A DNA stretch of 64,000 bases from Candolleomyces eurysporus (GCA_027579435.1 JANBPK010000725.1:186001-250000), one strand, 5' to 3'. Counted from the stretch's first letter, positions 27,424 through 39,610 are shown. A program made the numbers and translations. Notes: generated by a model from the letters alone, not told the origin.

Positions 27424-29550
27424 ATGTCACCTATCGAGCAACAAGACGCATCCTTACCCCAAACCCTGCCTTCCCTCGGACGAGCGCAGACCAATGACGG
27501 AAACAAAGTTCCCGAATCCGTCGATCTGAAGAGGTCTACGTCTGATGGTAAGACGGCTGGGGTAGACGAGGTCCCGCTCAGCGGAAAATCTAGTAATATT
27601 TCTCCGCTGCCGGAGAGGACACGGAGAGAGAAATTCATCTCCAACCTCCAGTTCGCTGCCCTCTGCTGGTCCATGATCATCTTGGGCTGGAGCGATGGCA
27701 CCGCAGGGCCTCTCTTACCCCGCTTGCGCGAGGTATACGATGTGGGTCGACATTGTTATCTTATCCCTCTGCCCAGCGGCTCATCTCCTTCGCCAACAGG
27801 TCGGCTTCATGGTCGTTTCTCTCCTGTTCGTGATGTCCTGCTGTGTAAGGCGTCCGATGTTCCCTCGCTCGACGTACTCACTTCTATCCAGGGTTTCATT
27901 TTGGGGGCGCTCGCCAATATCTGGCTCCTTGAAAAATTCACGTTTGGCACGGTAAGAACTTTTCCACTGGTGCACCCCCTCATTCGCTAATCCCTTGCTG
28001 TATCTAGATTCTCGTCGCAGGTAATCCCTTCTCCTTCTCGGATCTTCGTAACTTCTCTTACGAGAATTTGTGCAGGTGCTGCTGTCCAGATCGTAACGTT
28101 TTCTGTACAGGCATCGGCCCCGCCGTTTGCGGCCTTCGTGGTCGTGAATCTTCTCAACGGCTTTGGGGGTGCGCTCCAGGTACGGATCGCCTGTCCCTTC
28201 CTTCGTTCATCCCCTCACATTCTCGACGTCCAGGATGCCCTCTCCAACGGCTTCGTCGGAGCCCTGAAATATAATGCAAAAACAAAAATGGGTATTTTAC
28301 ATGCCGCCTACGGTGCGCTGACTTTTGCGAGGCATCGTATTGCTCTTCGCTCATCGCAGGCTCCTTACTTTCAGGTCTCGGAGCATTCAGCTCGCCTCTG
28401 GTAGCAACTCAATTTGCCCAGATGGAACGTTGGTCGTTCCATTACTTGGTCTCCCTTGGTTTGGCCGTACTCAATACCCTCACCATGATTCTTGTTTTCC
28501 GGTTTAAAAGCCAAGAAGGTGAGGCATGGGCATTTTTCCATCGTTCAGATTTTTAACCTGCTTGCAGTGTGTTTGAGAGAGGGAGGAGAACCCGTTGGAA
28601 CAGTTACAGACGACAACGGAAAAGGAAAGTTCCGCCAGATTATGACGAACAAGTCTGTCCAGCTCCTGGCCTTCTTCATCCTGTTCTACGTTGGCGTAGA
28701 AGTTACCATTGGAGGTGAGTGAGACCAAATTAAAACACGCAGTCTGCTAAACCACCGCCAGGATGGATTGTTACATATATCATCGAAATCCGCAACGGAG
28801 GCCCATCATCTGGCTATATATCATCTGGCTTTTTCGGAGGTGCGTACATGTTCGCTGCTATAAGGGAACATAATTTCACACCTTCTTAGGCCTCACCCTG
28901 GGTCGGGTAGTGTTACTGCCTGTTAATAAGCTGGTAAGAATGTTGGCATTCTATAGAGTTTTGTCACAGCCATTCACTTCGATCATAGGTGGGGGAGCGC
29001 CGCGTTCTATTCATTTACGCCGCTTTGGCATTCGGGTACGTCCCTTTTCCCTAATCTGAAATCTGAACCATCTATCAATTCATAACGCTTACCGTTGTTC
29101 AGTTTGGATTTCGTGATCTGGTTCGTGCCATCCCTCGTCGGTAATGCTGTGGTGGTCTCGATCATCGGTCTCCTCCTTGGACCCATGTACCCGATTGCAA
29201 TGAACCAAGCATCACGTATCCTCCCACCATGGATCTTGACCGGTTCCATTGGCTGGATTGCAGGATTCGGCCAAGCTGGCAGTGCCCTCCTTCCCTTCCT
29301 GACAGGAGCCATCGCAGACAGGCATGGCATTCAAAGCTTGCATCCTTTGTGCGTCTCTCCCCCATTCTCTCGCAGTGTACACGGAAACGTGTCTACCTGC
29401 AGGCAATGTTCCGTTAGCTTACGCCGGACTTTTTTTTATAGCTTGGTTGCGATGATGGCGGCTATGATTGTGCTCTTCTGGTTAACACCCAACAAGGCAT
29501 TCACGAGCGACGGTCCTGCTCCTCAATCCGACCTCGAGGAGAAAGACTAA
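27424..29550 (+). CDS. MFS transporter, BSC6-like
   Basis: Major facilitator superfamily transporter broken by about ten short introns. A soluble N-terminus (MSPIEQQDASLPQTLPSLGR) precedes helix 1 (FAALCWSMIILGWSDGTAGP) and the following RLREVYDV. Later exons read GFILGALANIWLLEKFTFGT, VVNLLNGFGGALQ and YNAKTKMGILHAAYG. The C-terminal half has LLAFFILFYVGVEVTIGG, WIVTYIIEIRNGGPSSGYIS, SGFFGG and LTLGRVVLLPVNKL. It ends APQSDLEEKD-stop. The WIVTYI...SGFFGG block is typical of fungal transporters related to yeast Bsc6, whose substrate is not established. No defect was found, though not every splice junction was checked. Confidence 0.88.
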
Positions 29551-30373
29551 TGACGCTGGTTGACGATTTATGATGACGTTTCTACGCTCGAATATCTGGT
29601 CCCTTCAAGGATTTCTATGGTTAAATGTTGTATACAACTTACTCGGATGGAATCATATCACTCTCTAATAGTGTGTTGAAAGTCTGTTTCCCATGCCCTA
29701 TATCTCTCCAGAAAGGTTTAAGTGCAGAGTCTAGGTGTTCTGCATGAGTGGTCTGTTCGGTTCCGGTACGCATCTTTCTATTGATCCCTGTTCCTGGTAT
29801 CCTGTCCAACTAAGTTCGAGACTTTCCAAAGCAGCTGACTTCCAGATGTGGCTATGACACCAGTCATGGAAGTAAAGGGGGTGGGGCTTTATCCGACGCG
29901 ACTTGGCTGAGCTGATGTCGAACAGGCTTCTGATACAGCCCCTTTGCCTCGCGGTAAGCTCGAGGTTTTGAGGACTCGCAAACCTTCATGAACTCATTCT
30001 TCTGAAATTTCAGAGCACACCAACGATCGTGTCCGAGGCTGTCCAAGAATCTGAACCCGCTTACTCCCGCCGCCGTGCTTGGATTGCCGGTGAAGTATTC
30101 AGGAATGATTGTGACAAAAAATCGTGGAGGATCCGAACATGCACATGTGTCCAAGTAATTGGCGCCAGTAGCTGCGTCAGGCTGTGATTACCCTACACGC
30201 TAGTGGCTCGTGGCAAAATTGTTATCTCTTATAAACAGACCATGTCACAACGACCGCCCCTCACAGACTCCCCAGAGACAACCCCCGGAAGGTGAGCACC
30301 CATCGGGGTAATCCTGCCCCCTCCCCCCTTTCCCGGTCTCCTTCTCCCCATTGAAACTTAGCGTGTGCTGACA
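29551..30373. other. Intergenic region before the TPR-like gene
   Basis: No supported gene. A TATA-like TATAAAC at about 30230-30236 lies 12 bp before an ATG at 30242 but about 140 bp before the ATG at 30374. Initiation about 30 bp downstream of the TATA would exclude the first ATG, which supports the start chosen for the next gene. Confidence 0.45.
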
Positions 30374-31936
30374 ATGACGAAGACAGAGTTCATATCCCCC
30401 ACCACCACCAAGCTGGATCTATTGACCAAACCGTCTAGTAGTGTGAAGGTGAGCATGAGATGTTGCTCCCGAGCTTCGACTAAATCGGTCGTCCACTGCA
30501 GGTCGCTGCTGCTGTCATAGCTGTTACGACCATTGTCATCCTGATGGGGAATTTACTGTGCTGCTGGCGGTCCGGAGACGATACGGATCCTGTCGATCAG
30601 CTATACAGAGAAGGCGCAGCGGCGTGGGTCAGATATCTGGACAACGGTCAAAAGCAGGCCGACCTCGCTGAAACTATCGGAAAGTGCGATGAGGCGTTGG
30701 ATGCAGCTCAAAAGGAACATCCTCAGCGGAACGACATTTTACTTATGCTGGTCTTCGCGCTGCTAGAGCAAAATCTTGATCAGCCTTCGCTGGAGAAGAT
30801 CGAAGCGTGTTTCAGCGAGCTCGAAGGATGGAACGACTTGGAAAAGGCCCGAAAGGCTGATGCTCACGCCATTGCGGCGAAGCTGGCTGCGGAATACCAC
30901 GGGTTGTACAACAAAGCGCCCTCCGATTCCGACCTCGAACGCTGCCTTTCGAGTTACACCAGGGTCAGGAAATACAGCGATAAACCCGAGGATCGAACGT
31001 CAGCCAATCTGGTCATCGTCTCTTTGTATCAACAAGGAGGACAGCTGGAGGAGGCCATGGGAGCCATCGAGAGCGCGAAGTCTGCATGTCCTCCCGATCG
31101 ACCCGACCTGCTGTCTTCGATTTGCATGATAAAGTTCGCACTCCATCAAGACATGTATGGGAGTACCGGGTCAAGTGAGGAGTTGGAAAAGGCGATTGCT
31201 GAGGGGGAGGCCGTTTTCCAGTTTGATATTCTGCCTACTCAACGTGCAACGATCTTGGCTGGCGTTGCCCAGTGCATCTGTGCTTTATCTGAAGCCCAAC
31301 CTTCCGAGGCCAGCGTTGAAGGGAGAATAAGGGACGCCATCAAGTATGCACGGGAGGCGGTAGAGCTGAACGAGGAGGAGGGTTCCCGGATTCAAGCCAG
31401 TATCGCCTTGGCGAACGCGCTCGCATCACGCCGCATCGAGCCTTCTGTCCAGGAGTTGGACGAGGCTATATGCCTCTATCGAAAAGCGCAGGCCTTCGAA
31501 AGTGACCCGGAACTCCTCGCCAGCCTAGCGGGTGCTATTTGTTTCCGTTGTGAAAAAGGGGGGGNAGGTGGCCAAAGATGGGACCACAGTGCAATCCGCC
31601 GTCAAGTTATATGAGGAAGCACTCCTGGCGTCCAGTGATGACAGGTGGAATTCGCGCATCGCTAACAACATCGCTTACATTTACGTCGAGAAGGCCAACA
31701 ACACGAATGACGAGGCCGACTACGAGAATGCTCGTGAAAACTACGTGAAAGCGGCCAATTACCTGGAGGCGGTCGAGACAGGGTCTGATCCAGGCGACGC
31801 AAACGACATTGGTTATTACAGGAAGCAAGCCGAGGCGGTCACGGAGACCATCGCGAGGTTGAAAGATGGAGCCAAGGTCCAGGGAGGTGACTTAGCCCGA
31901 AACAACAACCGACGGCTCGAGGGGCGCTTTAGGTGA
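30374..31936 (+). CDS. Membrane-anchored helical-repeat (TPR-like) protein
   Basis: Two-exon gene. Exon 1 (30374-30448) encodes MTKTEFISPTTTKLDLLTKP; exon 2 begins at 30502 with a hydrophobic anchor (VAAAVIAVTTIVILMGNLLC) and a CCW motif. The rest is a run of amphipathic helix pairs resembling tetratricopeptide repeats: DQLYREGAAAWVRYL, AHAIAAKLAAEYHGLYNKAP, AIKYAREAVELNEEEGSRIQ and ADYENARENYVKAANYLEAV. It ends LEGRFR-stop. The N at 31565 follows a G-run and shifts the frame; without it the protein is continuous. It is probably a scaffold anchored by its N-terminus, with the repeats in the cytosol. Its 3' half is duplicated and decayed at about 44.7-45.2 kb. Function unknown. Confidence 0.72.
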
Positions 31937-32700
31937 GGACGGTGTCGATTGGTGTGATTAGGTTTCGTATGCTACGTGTTTCCGAGTCGTACGTATGTAG
32001 CAGGATATTCGTGGTCTGTGATCGTCTTTCTATGCCGTCCGATTCATTTTCTGTATCTCGAGTTTTATGCTTGTTTCATCCTTATAGAGTTGAACTAGTG
32101 TCGGAAAACCAGAAAGGCAACGGTGCCGGAGACTATGGTGATAATAGAAATGGCCTTGGTCCCGAATACAGAGGTTTCCTTCTCAGCCTACCGGCATACC
32201 ATGAGCACAAATGTGAATGATGACAGTAAACGGGACAGTAAACGTACCACAGATGTAAATGGTGACAATATAGGAATTATGAAATGAGATGGCAGGCGGT
32301 GCCGCCGAGCCTTGGTCGTGTGTTGCGTGCGGTGGATGCGAGATAGATAATATCCAGAACGAGCACCGCAATCACGGTGGGAGAACAAGCCAAACCCTAC
32401 TCTTCAGTCCTTCTTTGGTCAGTAATAAACCTCATAGTACATACTCCAAATACGCATGCGCAAGGCCTCTGCCTTCCCTAGCAGTGAGTGATTCCCGTAT
32501 CTCGAGTGCATTGTATCTATTGTTATGGGCAACTTGAGGTTTTGAGGAGGATATCAATACAACACTGCCAGGTTTGCTAGGAGACCTAAGCTGAGAGGCT
32601 GACTGGGGACCTAGTTTCCTAAGTTGTTCCTTCACATGTGGACAAGAGGAGGGTGGTAAGATCTGATTATGACAGCAATTTGTCAACGTTCAACCGTGGC
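31320..32700. repeat. Segmental duplication, left copy
   Basis: Direct, diverged copy of 44676-46190, covering the 3' half of the TPR-like gene (+) and a convergent coiled-coil membrane gene (-). Similarity is obvious by eye across the 3' regions (for example around 31981-32180 versus 45285-45490). The right edge is approximate. Confidence 0.85.
32065..32652 (-). pseudogene. Decayed copy of the two-helix coiled-coil membrane protein
   Basis: Counterpart of the intact gene at 45372-46134. The N-terminal part survives (SASQLRSPSKPGS; YNALEIRESLTARE). The middle is missing: the sequence jumps from LTARE to the HAYLE region, removing most of the coiled coil. The first membrane helix is frameshifted (IAVLVLDIIYLAS followed by altered frame). 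The second helix remains (ISIITIVSGTVAFLVFRH) but the next codon is TAG where the intact copy has TGG. Confidence 0.7.
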
Positions 32701-33650
32701 TTCCACATGCATCGCCACTGATTATTTGACAAATACTTAATTAACATTTCCAACCCTCTTCAAGTTTTCTTCAACTCAATTCCAAATCCTTGTTGCTACT
32801 TGTATCAACCTGATTTCTCTGCATAGCTCCTGGACCATTAATCCTCTAGTTTGATTGAACATGCCCCAATGCCTTGAGGATGGCGCTGGTACAAGGCCAT
32901 TGCTGCATGCGGCAATTCCAAGGCCTATAGAGAATCAAAGAGAAAGAGAGAGCGCAGGCAGAGAAGCAGATCACATGTCAAAAATGGTGGGAGTCACCTG
33001 GTTTGGTTTTGTGTTGTACTTGGTGCTGAGAACCCCAGGGTACAAGTACCCAAGTCCTTATAGGCCTCAGAATCCACCTACTGGTCACAACTACAGTCTT
33101 TTGGCACAAATTGTCCCCTGCCATGACATTGAGCTTTGATGCAAGGAGCATCCAGGTCATGTTGTGTGTTCAAAGACTCAAAGTCCACAGCATTGATCAA
33201 TTCCAGTCTGATGACTTTGAAGTCAAGATACAATTCTAAACACAATGATATGATTTACTCGAAACATTCCCATTTGAAAAGGCAAACCCAAGTGTTGTCC
33301 TTCAATCATTTCCTCCCTCTCTACCCTCTCTTCAAGTTTGGTACTCCACCACATCACAAAGCAAACGGACCTTGTACAAAGACAACCAAACAAATCCTAG
33401 GTTAGGGCTAGACCAACTTGGCTGGCCAAGTTGCTAAAGTTGTCATTAATTCTTTTGAGGCATGCTAATACTCATTCATTGCATTTTTACATACATAAAA
33501 ACCTTCATATGCAGCACAATTCACTAGCTTTCAGTTCTACAATGCAAAAATGTCCAGTATGCCAATCAAATGAACGGCCTGATCTAAAAGTGATGGGGTC
33601 AAATAGATGCTGAAGGTCTACCCTGCAAAATGCCTTAACACCTGGTATTC

Positions 33651-33775
33651 ACAGGTAACCTGCACAGGTGGAGCTTTAGATTGTCCAAAACAGAACTGGA
33701 ACTGACCAAAATATGGTCAATTTAAGCTAACTTATTTAAATTGACTGTATCTGCCAATTCTTGTGCAATTGGGCC
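33651..33775 (-). repeat. Truncated hAT-like MITE remnant
   Basis: Inverted partial copy matching the interior of the copy at 42508-42772 (GCTTTAGATTGTCC and the following AT-rich core). Both ends are missing. Confidence 0.5.
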
Positions 33776-35096
33776 ACTCTTTGTGCTTCTTGTATATTAC
33801 AATTGAACAGGGATAGTACCAACACAAGCTGATATTTACCAGGCAAACCTAAGTATTCATTGAACAAATCAAATAATCACATCCATTCATTGATCTCAAC
33901 AATATTCTCACAAATTTGAAGCCCAACATCTTTGTCCATGGACCAGACAAACAAGTTGACTATGTCAAGAGGACATTCAATAGCAAGGGATGTGTTAGGT
34001 GAGTGACATTGGAATAGACCACATATGTACTCATGATATGAAACAGATTCAAACCATGCAACCCAGCCATATTAAAGTCCAGCAACATTGTCAAAATGGC
34101 CAGGAAAAACAATGACTTCTGTATCTTAAATTGAAGGCACTCATGCTGCTGGACAATACTGTTTGAAAGGTGATATATCAATACATCAAAGCTGCCAACA
34201 AACACTAACAAATCAACAGGAGTCTGAGCTAAAGGCAATACTGATCATGCTGCCACCTACACCCTTCAAGGTCAAAGTATTCAAACATCAGCAAGTGCAT
34301 GTCAACTGGGACCTACCAGAAGGTGAAACCAGCAAACATGGCCAAGCAGGAAAAGACAGGTACAAGATGTAATTGAAGATGCAAATAACTCACAACTGAC
34401 ATGTATGAAAGGGAACAGTCTGTTTAACAAGGAGGAGCTAGACAGAAAGATAACAGTAGAGGAGAAGGAATGACAGGGACAAAGATGGCAGATATGAACA
34501 AAGACTGTCAGCAATGCAAGCCAGAGTACAATTGTAACTACCTCATGTTTGAAATAGGCATAACAAATTACATAAGAATAACAAAAAGCTTCAAGGGTGG
34601 AGAGGAATGACCTACCCACTGGCAAGCAACCAACAGCCAATGCAAATGAGAATACAAAAGCTTGGCACATTGGAGAGTAGAAGCCACACCAAATAAGTGC
34701 AGAACAGAATGTCAGAAGGAATGGGAGCCAGTGATGATGTGCAAGAAGCAACAGACAACAAGAGAGGGCCAAGACCAACAGAACAAGCAGATTGAAATGG
34801 AGAAAGAGCAGAACTATGGCAACAAAAGAGAGAAGGGAAATGTCAAGCAGCACATCAAGAGAAAGTTGATGCTGAAATGATGCAAACCAGCCTACAAAAA
34901 CTTGGCATTTGACAGGGGTATGATGTACAGTCGACACCGCATTAACCCATACCCCTCGGTGGATGTCCCAGGCTATGGGTTTTGGGGGGTCATGGTTTTT
35001 GAGGAGTGTGACGAACTGGGAAGTACTTTCCCACAATACACCATGGCAAGTGCTCGTCGGTAGATCGAGAATAAAGGTGTATATTTGGACTATGAG

Positions 35097-37250
35097 CTAT
35101 GCTTTAGGAGTAAAAAACTTGGTAATTAAGGTATCCTTGAGGGCCTTGGTGTTCTTGAGGCGTAAATTGTGGGTAAGAGAGCTCAAAAGCACCTCAAGTT
35201 TGTGTGCATATGGCTCGTTGATCTCTTTGATGAATTTCTTAATAGTGGCAGATGCTTGCAGGATGTCAAGATTTGTTGGGCAGGGTTCAGGGTCAGGCGT
35301 GTTGTCAGTATTGTCCCCTCCATTGATATCCATAAGTTCTTGGGCAGCCTGAGCGGACATAACAGCACTGAAAATGTCTTGATCAGCTGTTTCAGTCAAA
35401 ACCTCATGCTCACCTGGTGGGTCAAGAAGAAACTCGAGGCTCATTCGAGATGAATTATGGAGCGCGCCCCTTGATTCCAATTGATTGAGGGCAACTTCAA
35501 CCTCCTTCTCTATGGCTTCAAGTGAGTCTGCTGGTGCAGCGGTGGCCGGAGTTGGCTCCAACAGACTCGAAACAGGAATTGATGGTCCGGTGGATGGTGT
35601 CGGTTTGGGGTGAATGAGTTTGTCAGGGAGAATTCCGGCCTTCAACCAGCAGTTACGGACAGTGGTCAAATCAATGTTGCGCCATGCCTCATCTGCAAGT
35701 CTCATGGCCTTGAATTGGTTGATGCTGTAAATGTCACCGGGGCTGACACCTTTGTCGTAACGATCGACTGCGCGCCTGATGAATAAACCATGATAGTGAG
35801 CCTTGAAACATCGGATAATGCCCTGGTCTATTGGCTGGACATGGGCTGTGAGGTTTGGCTCGAAATTTTTGACCTTGATGTTGGTGAGGTTATCAGGCAA
35901 TTTGTGAGCCGAAAAATTATCTTGAAGGAGTAATATGTGGCGATTTTGACGGCAAAAATAATCATCCAATGCAAGGATCCAGTCTTGATAGATCAAGATT
36001 GTCATCCAAGCTTTGGCATTGTTCTGATAATAGAATCCAAGCTGTTCACCAGTCTTCTTCTTGAAAGCGCGGGGACAGCAAGCATGGCCAATAATGATAG
36101 GTGGCAGCTTTTTGGTCCCTGCCGCATTTGCAGTGAATCCGTAGGTAATTTGCACTTTATTGCCCTTGACACCTGAATGTTGACGATTGGAGAGTCCAGT
36201 GTCAGGTGCCATCCTAGAATTCATCATCTAAATTAGTATTGAATTTATTCACAAGAGGAATGATTATTGTACCCATAAAATAAGCCAGTTTCATCCATAT
36301 TGCATATATCGCGCAACTCATAATCACCCTCTTTGATGACCTTCTTGATCCATGCCCACTCCTCTATGATCGTCTCAACCTTACTTGATGCTGCCTCTCC
36401 ATGACGTCGCCAATTTTGCAGTCCGTTCCGTCGTTTGAAGGACTCCAACCACCCGTTACTCAACTTGAGCCGTTCCCTTTCTGGTATTCCAACCATCGAC
36501 ACAAATTGATTCCGAGGCATTTTTGACTCAGGTAATACAGGGGGTCGATGCGTGCCAAGACAGTGCTTCCGGCATCTGCAGCCATCACTCCGGCCGCTGT
36601 CTTCTGCTGGTTCCAGTCAAAAATGCCTTGGCACTTGCCATGCGAAGCATCGGCCACTTCACACAAGTTGTATTTTTGGCGAAGGACCTCTCCAGTTAGA
36701 ACCAGTCCATCCGCCAGGGCTGTTGTGGTCCACAGCTCGAGCATTTTGGTGACTTCTGGTTGCTTGACTAAGCAAACATGCTTTGAGGTGCGATCACTGT
36801 TGTGATTGGCCTGTGCCCATTGCGCGTGCCATTTTTCCTCCTCCTTCAGCCAGCTTGAGACTAAGGGCTGCTTGATCTGGAGGTTGGGGTAGATTGGGTC
36901 GAAGTGGCTTGCAGTTTCTACCTGGCTTTTTCCATTTGCATAATACCAGTCAAGAACCTCGATCCACTGTGCAACCATCACATTTTCTTTCTTCTCAAAT
37001 TTCGGTGGCTCGCCCTTTGCAGAATTCTTCTCCTTTGAGTTTCCACTGTCCATCTTCCCGTTGTGAGAGCCTAACAGAATATGCTGTCAGTTTGACGGCT
37101 GGATCTAAAATGTCAAACCACGCACATTCTTGGGGCTTTGCTGGAACAGAAGGCATGTTTTCACCGAGTTCCCGAAGCCTCTGAGCAATAACCCTATCAG
37201 CCGCACTGAGAGCCTGGAATGCGGCATTGTAATCCTCTGCTCCTTCCAAA
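35097..37250 (-). CDS. pogo/CENP-B-type transposase, DD30D
   Basis: Cuts and pastes the surrounding element. The N-terminal helix-turn-helix part reads VMVAQWIEVLDWYYANGKSQ. The second (CENP-B) part reads MVGIPERERLKLSNGWLESF. The catalytic domain has the first Asp in ICNMDETGLF, the second in LLLQDNFSAH and the third in HVQPIDQGII, with 30 residues between the last two. A 54-nt intron (about 36192-36245) joins GLFYG to MAPDTGLSNRQHSGVKG. Two other joins are unclear: a frame change near 37050, and a segment of about 130-150 nt (36512-36668) between LTGEVLRQKYNL and PRNQFVSMVG that related transposases lack. The start is not resolved; 37250 is the edge of the first clearly homologous stretch. 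The tail beyond the catalytic domain carries the usual acidic, variable C-terminus. Confidence 0.85.
36512..36668. repeat. Short repeat within the transposase gene
   Basis: Shares about 145 bp (visibly most positions) with 39107-39249, and partly with 37773-37840. Inside it the words AGGCATTTTTGACT and AGTCAAAAATGCCT form inverted repeats about 90 bp apart. It separates two halves of the CENP-B-like domain. Confidence 0.55.
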
Positions 37251-37919
37251 ATGTTGACAACATGTTGCTCATCAATGATGTTCCCTGCTCTGTCCAGCCA
37301 CTCTGCATCTTCATCTGAGATTGGTTCTCCATGGCTTAACTTGTCCGAAATTTTGCTTTTTCATGGTTCAATTTGCTTTGATGGAAGCAAGAGCCCATTT
37401 TTCAGGGTTTCAAGGCGCTGGGAAGGCATTCTGAGTGAGAACAATGGAAAGGAATTCGAAAAATCATATGATATTGTTGAGCAAAAGTTGCGAAAATGAT
37501 GTGACTACGTATGGGTTTTTGGGTCCCAGAAGCTATGGGGTATGGGGTATCACAGGATGTATGGGTTATTGACCAAAATCCCTGCCTACCGATCCAGTGG
37601 ATCAAAAAAGCTATGGGTTACGACAGGTTATGGGTTTTTACCAGTATGGGTTAATGCGGTGTCAACTGTACCCAAGTCAAAATGCCTCAGAACAAGGAGA
37701 AACATGGTCTTGGCCTTTTGTAGCCCTTTAAGTACCCTTGTGAATAAAATGCTTCAGCAACAGCAGCTAGGGTGATGGCTGCAGATTCCAGAAGCACTAC
37801 CTTGGCAAACAATAGCTCTCTATAGTACCTGAATCAAAAATTTTTGTAAAGATGGTGAGCTCTATACTCTGCTGCTCAATTCAGTATGTTTTTCTCATGT
37901 GCATCGTCCTTTGTTGCCA

Positions 37920-38239
37920 TTAGTGTTCCTCACAGGTAAGCCTTACCTGCCAGGTAGGCAGGCAGAATACACATGAGTACAGGTATGAGTAAGGATTCTG
38001 TTACCTGCAACCTTCAAAAAAAAACCTAAGAACAGCCCAAATGGACAAGCATTGACCAAGATACAGTTAATTTACTTAAATTAGCTTAAGTTGGCCATAT
38101 CTCAGTCAGTTCTGGTCTGTTTTGGATGATCTAAAGCTCTAACTGTGCGGATTAGCCATGGGTACACAGATAAAATACACAGCAGGTACTGGTACAGGTA
38201 GGGTTAAAGTTACCTGCTGGTAACCCATGATGATCACTA
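37920..38239 (+). mobile_element. hAT-like MITE, copy A
   Basis: A 320-bp element beginning TAGTGTTCCTCA and ending GATGATCACTA, imperfect terminal inverted repeats of the hAT type (YAGTG). Flanks are GTTGCCAT and GATGCCAT, an 8-bp target duplication with one mismatch. No coding potential. Confidence 0.8.
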
Positions 38240-38627
38240 GATGCCATGTCCACCATCAGAAACAAATACCCAAAGCACTTAGCAGAATTCCATGAATCCC
38301 CCATGGGTCAAAATGCCTCAGAGATTTTCCATGCAAAGCATCAGTCCATTGACCAGAGATACATTGTTACTCTTAAGCCATTGCCACCAAGCTTTTGCAG
38401 TGATAGTGAGCTTTGCCACTCAATTCAGTATGTCATTCTCATGTGCATCACCTTTAGTGATTACTTGTGGGTAGTAGGCCGTCACTGCATGCAGCAGGTT
38501 CCAAGGCCTATTATTAGTGATGGAAAAGGATATAAACTCACACTGTCACAGGGTTGCAACAGCATCAAAGTCTTGGCACCAAAACCTGCAGGGTACAGGT
38601 ACCCAAGGGTTATAGGCCTCGGAATTG

Positions 38628-38933
38628 TGGGCTAGCAGCAGGTAATTTCAATCCTACCCAGACCTGTACCTGCTGTGTATTTTACTTATGTACCCATGAG
38701 TAATTTGCATGGGATAAGCTTTAGCTTATCCAAAACGGACCAGAAATGACTCAGATATGGTCAATTCAAGCCAATCAACTTATATTGACCACATCTTAGT
38801 CAATTTTTGTCTGTTTGGGCTGTTTTTAGGCCCATTTTGAAGGTTGCAGATAAAAGAACCCCTACCTGTATCCATCCCTGCATGTATTCTACCCACTGGA
38901 CAGGCGGGTAAGGCTTACCCATGAGAAACACCA
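38628..38933 (-). mobile_element. hAT-like MITE, copy C (degraded, inverted)
   Basis: Inverted relative to copy A over its whole interior (for example GGGTAAGGCTTACCCATGAG at its right end). The terminal repeats are mutated and no target duplication is recognisable. Probably an old copy. Confidence 0.6.
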
Positions 38934-39106
38934 ATCACCTTTATCACCATTATTCACCTCCTGAAGCACTTAGCAGAATGCATTGAAGCTGGTATTCCTC
39001 ATGGATAAGCCTTATCTGCTGGGTATGTGGGTAAAATACACATGGGTACAGGTAAGAGACACCCAAGTTCCAGGGCCTATACTTTAAGCCTTGGATACTT
39101 GTACCT

Positions 39107-39249
39107 GTGTGAAGTGGCTGATGCTTCGCATGGCAAGTGCGGAGGCATTTTTGACTGGAATCAGCGGCCAGAGTGATGGCTGCACATGCCGGAAGCACAA
39201 TCTTGGCACACATCAACCCCCTATAGTACCTGAGTCAAAAATGCCTTGG
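39107..39249 (+). repeat. Relic matching part of the pogo transposase gene
   Basis: Reads GTGTGAAGTGGCTGATGCTT to GAGTCAAAAATGCC, the same as the minus strand of 36512-36668 with scattered changes. Neighbouring transposase sequence is not present on either side. Confidence 0.6.
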
Positions 39250-39296
39250 AACCTTGCAAGTTCCAGTGCCAAGAGATCAACACTGTCAACCCTGTG

Positions 39297-39610
39297 CAGT
39301 GTTATTCACGGGTAAGCCTTACCTGACAGGTAGGCAGGTACATGTGGGTGCAGGTATGGGTAAGGGTTTCATTACCCGCAACCTTCAAAACAAGCCCAAG
39401 AATAGCCCAAACAGACAAGAATTGACTGAGATAAAGTGAATTTAAGTGAATTAGCTTGAATCGACCACATCTCAATCAGTTCTTGGTCTGTTTTGAACAA
39501 TCTACAGCTCTATCTGTGCAAATTACCCATAGGTACACAAGTAGGATACACAGCAGGCACGGGTATGGGTAGGGTTGAAGTTACCTGCTGGCAACCCATG
39601 ATGATCACTA
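39297..39610 (+). mobile_element. hAT-like MITE, copy B
   Basis: A 314-bp element beginning CAGTGTTATTCACGGG and ending GATGATCACTA. It is flanked by a perfect 8-bp target duplication, ACCCTGTG (39289-39296 and 39611-39618). A related sequence without the insert lies at about 38490-38580 on the other strand. Confidence 0.9.

Larger units (their letters stand above)
34928..37668 (-). mobile_element. Complete pogo-type DNA transposon (Tc1/mariner superfamily)
   Basis: A 2741-bp element. The left end starts CAGTCGACACCGCATTAACC and the right end is its reverse complement with one mismatch (CAGTTGACACC...), the match continuing through the following CATAC. A TA dinucleotide flanks each end (34926-34927, 37669-37670), as expected for pogo/Fot1-like insertion at TA. 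Subterminal copies of CTATGGGTT-type words lie near both ends. It encodes a transposase on the minus strand. It keeps many CpG sites while its surroundings have few, suggesting recent arrival. Confidence 0.92.

Noticed and set aside
34302..35036. Long hydrophobic open frame on the minus strand, 244 codons
   Set aside because: It is the complement of a purine-rich repeat tract and crosses the left end of the pogo element, so it cannot be one ancestral gene. Its Leu/Ser/Cys/Phe-rich make-up follows from base skew.
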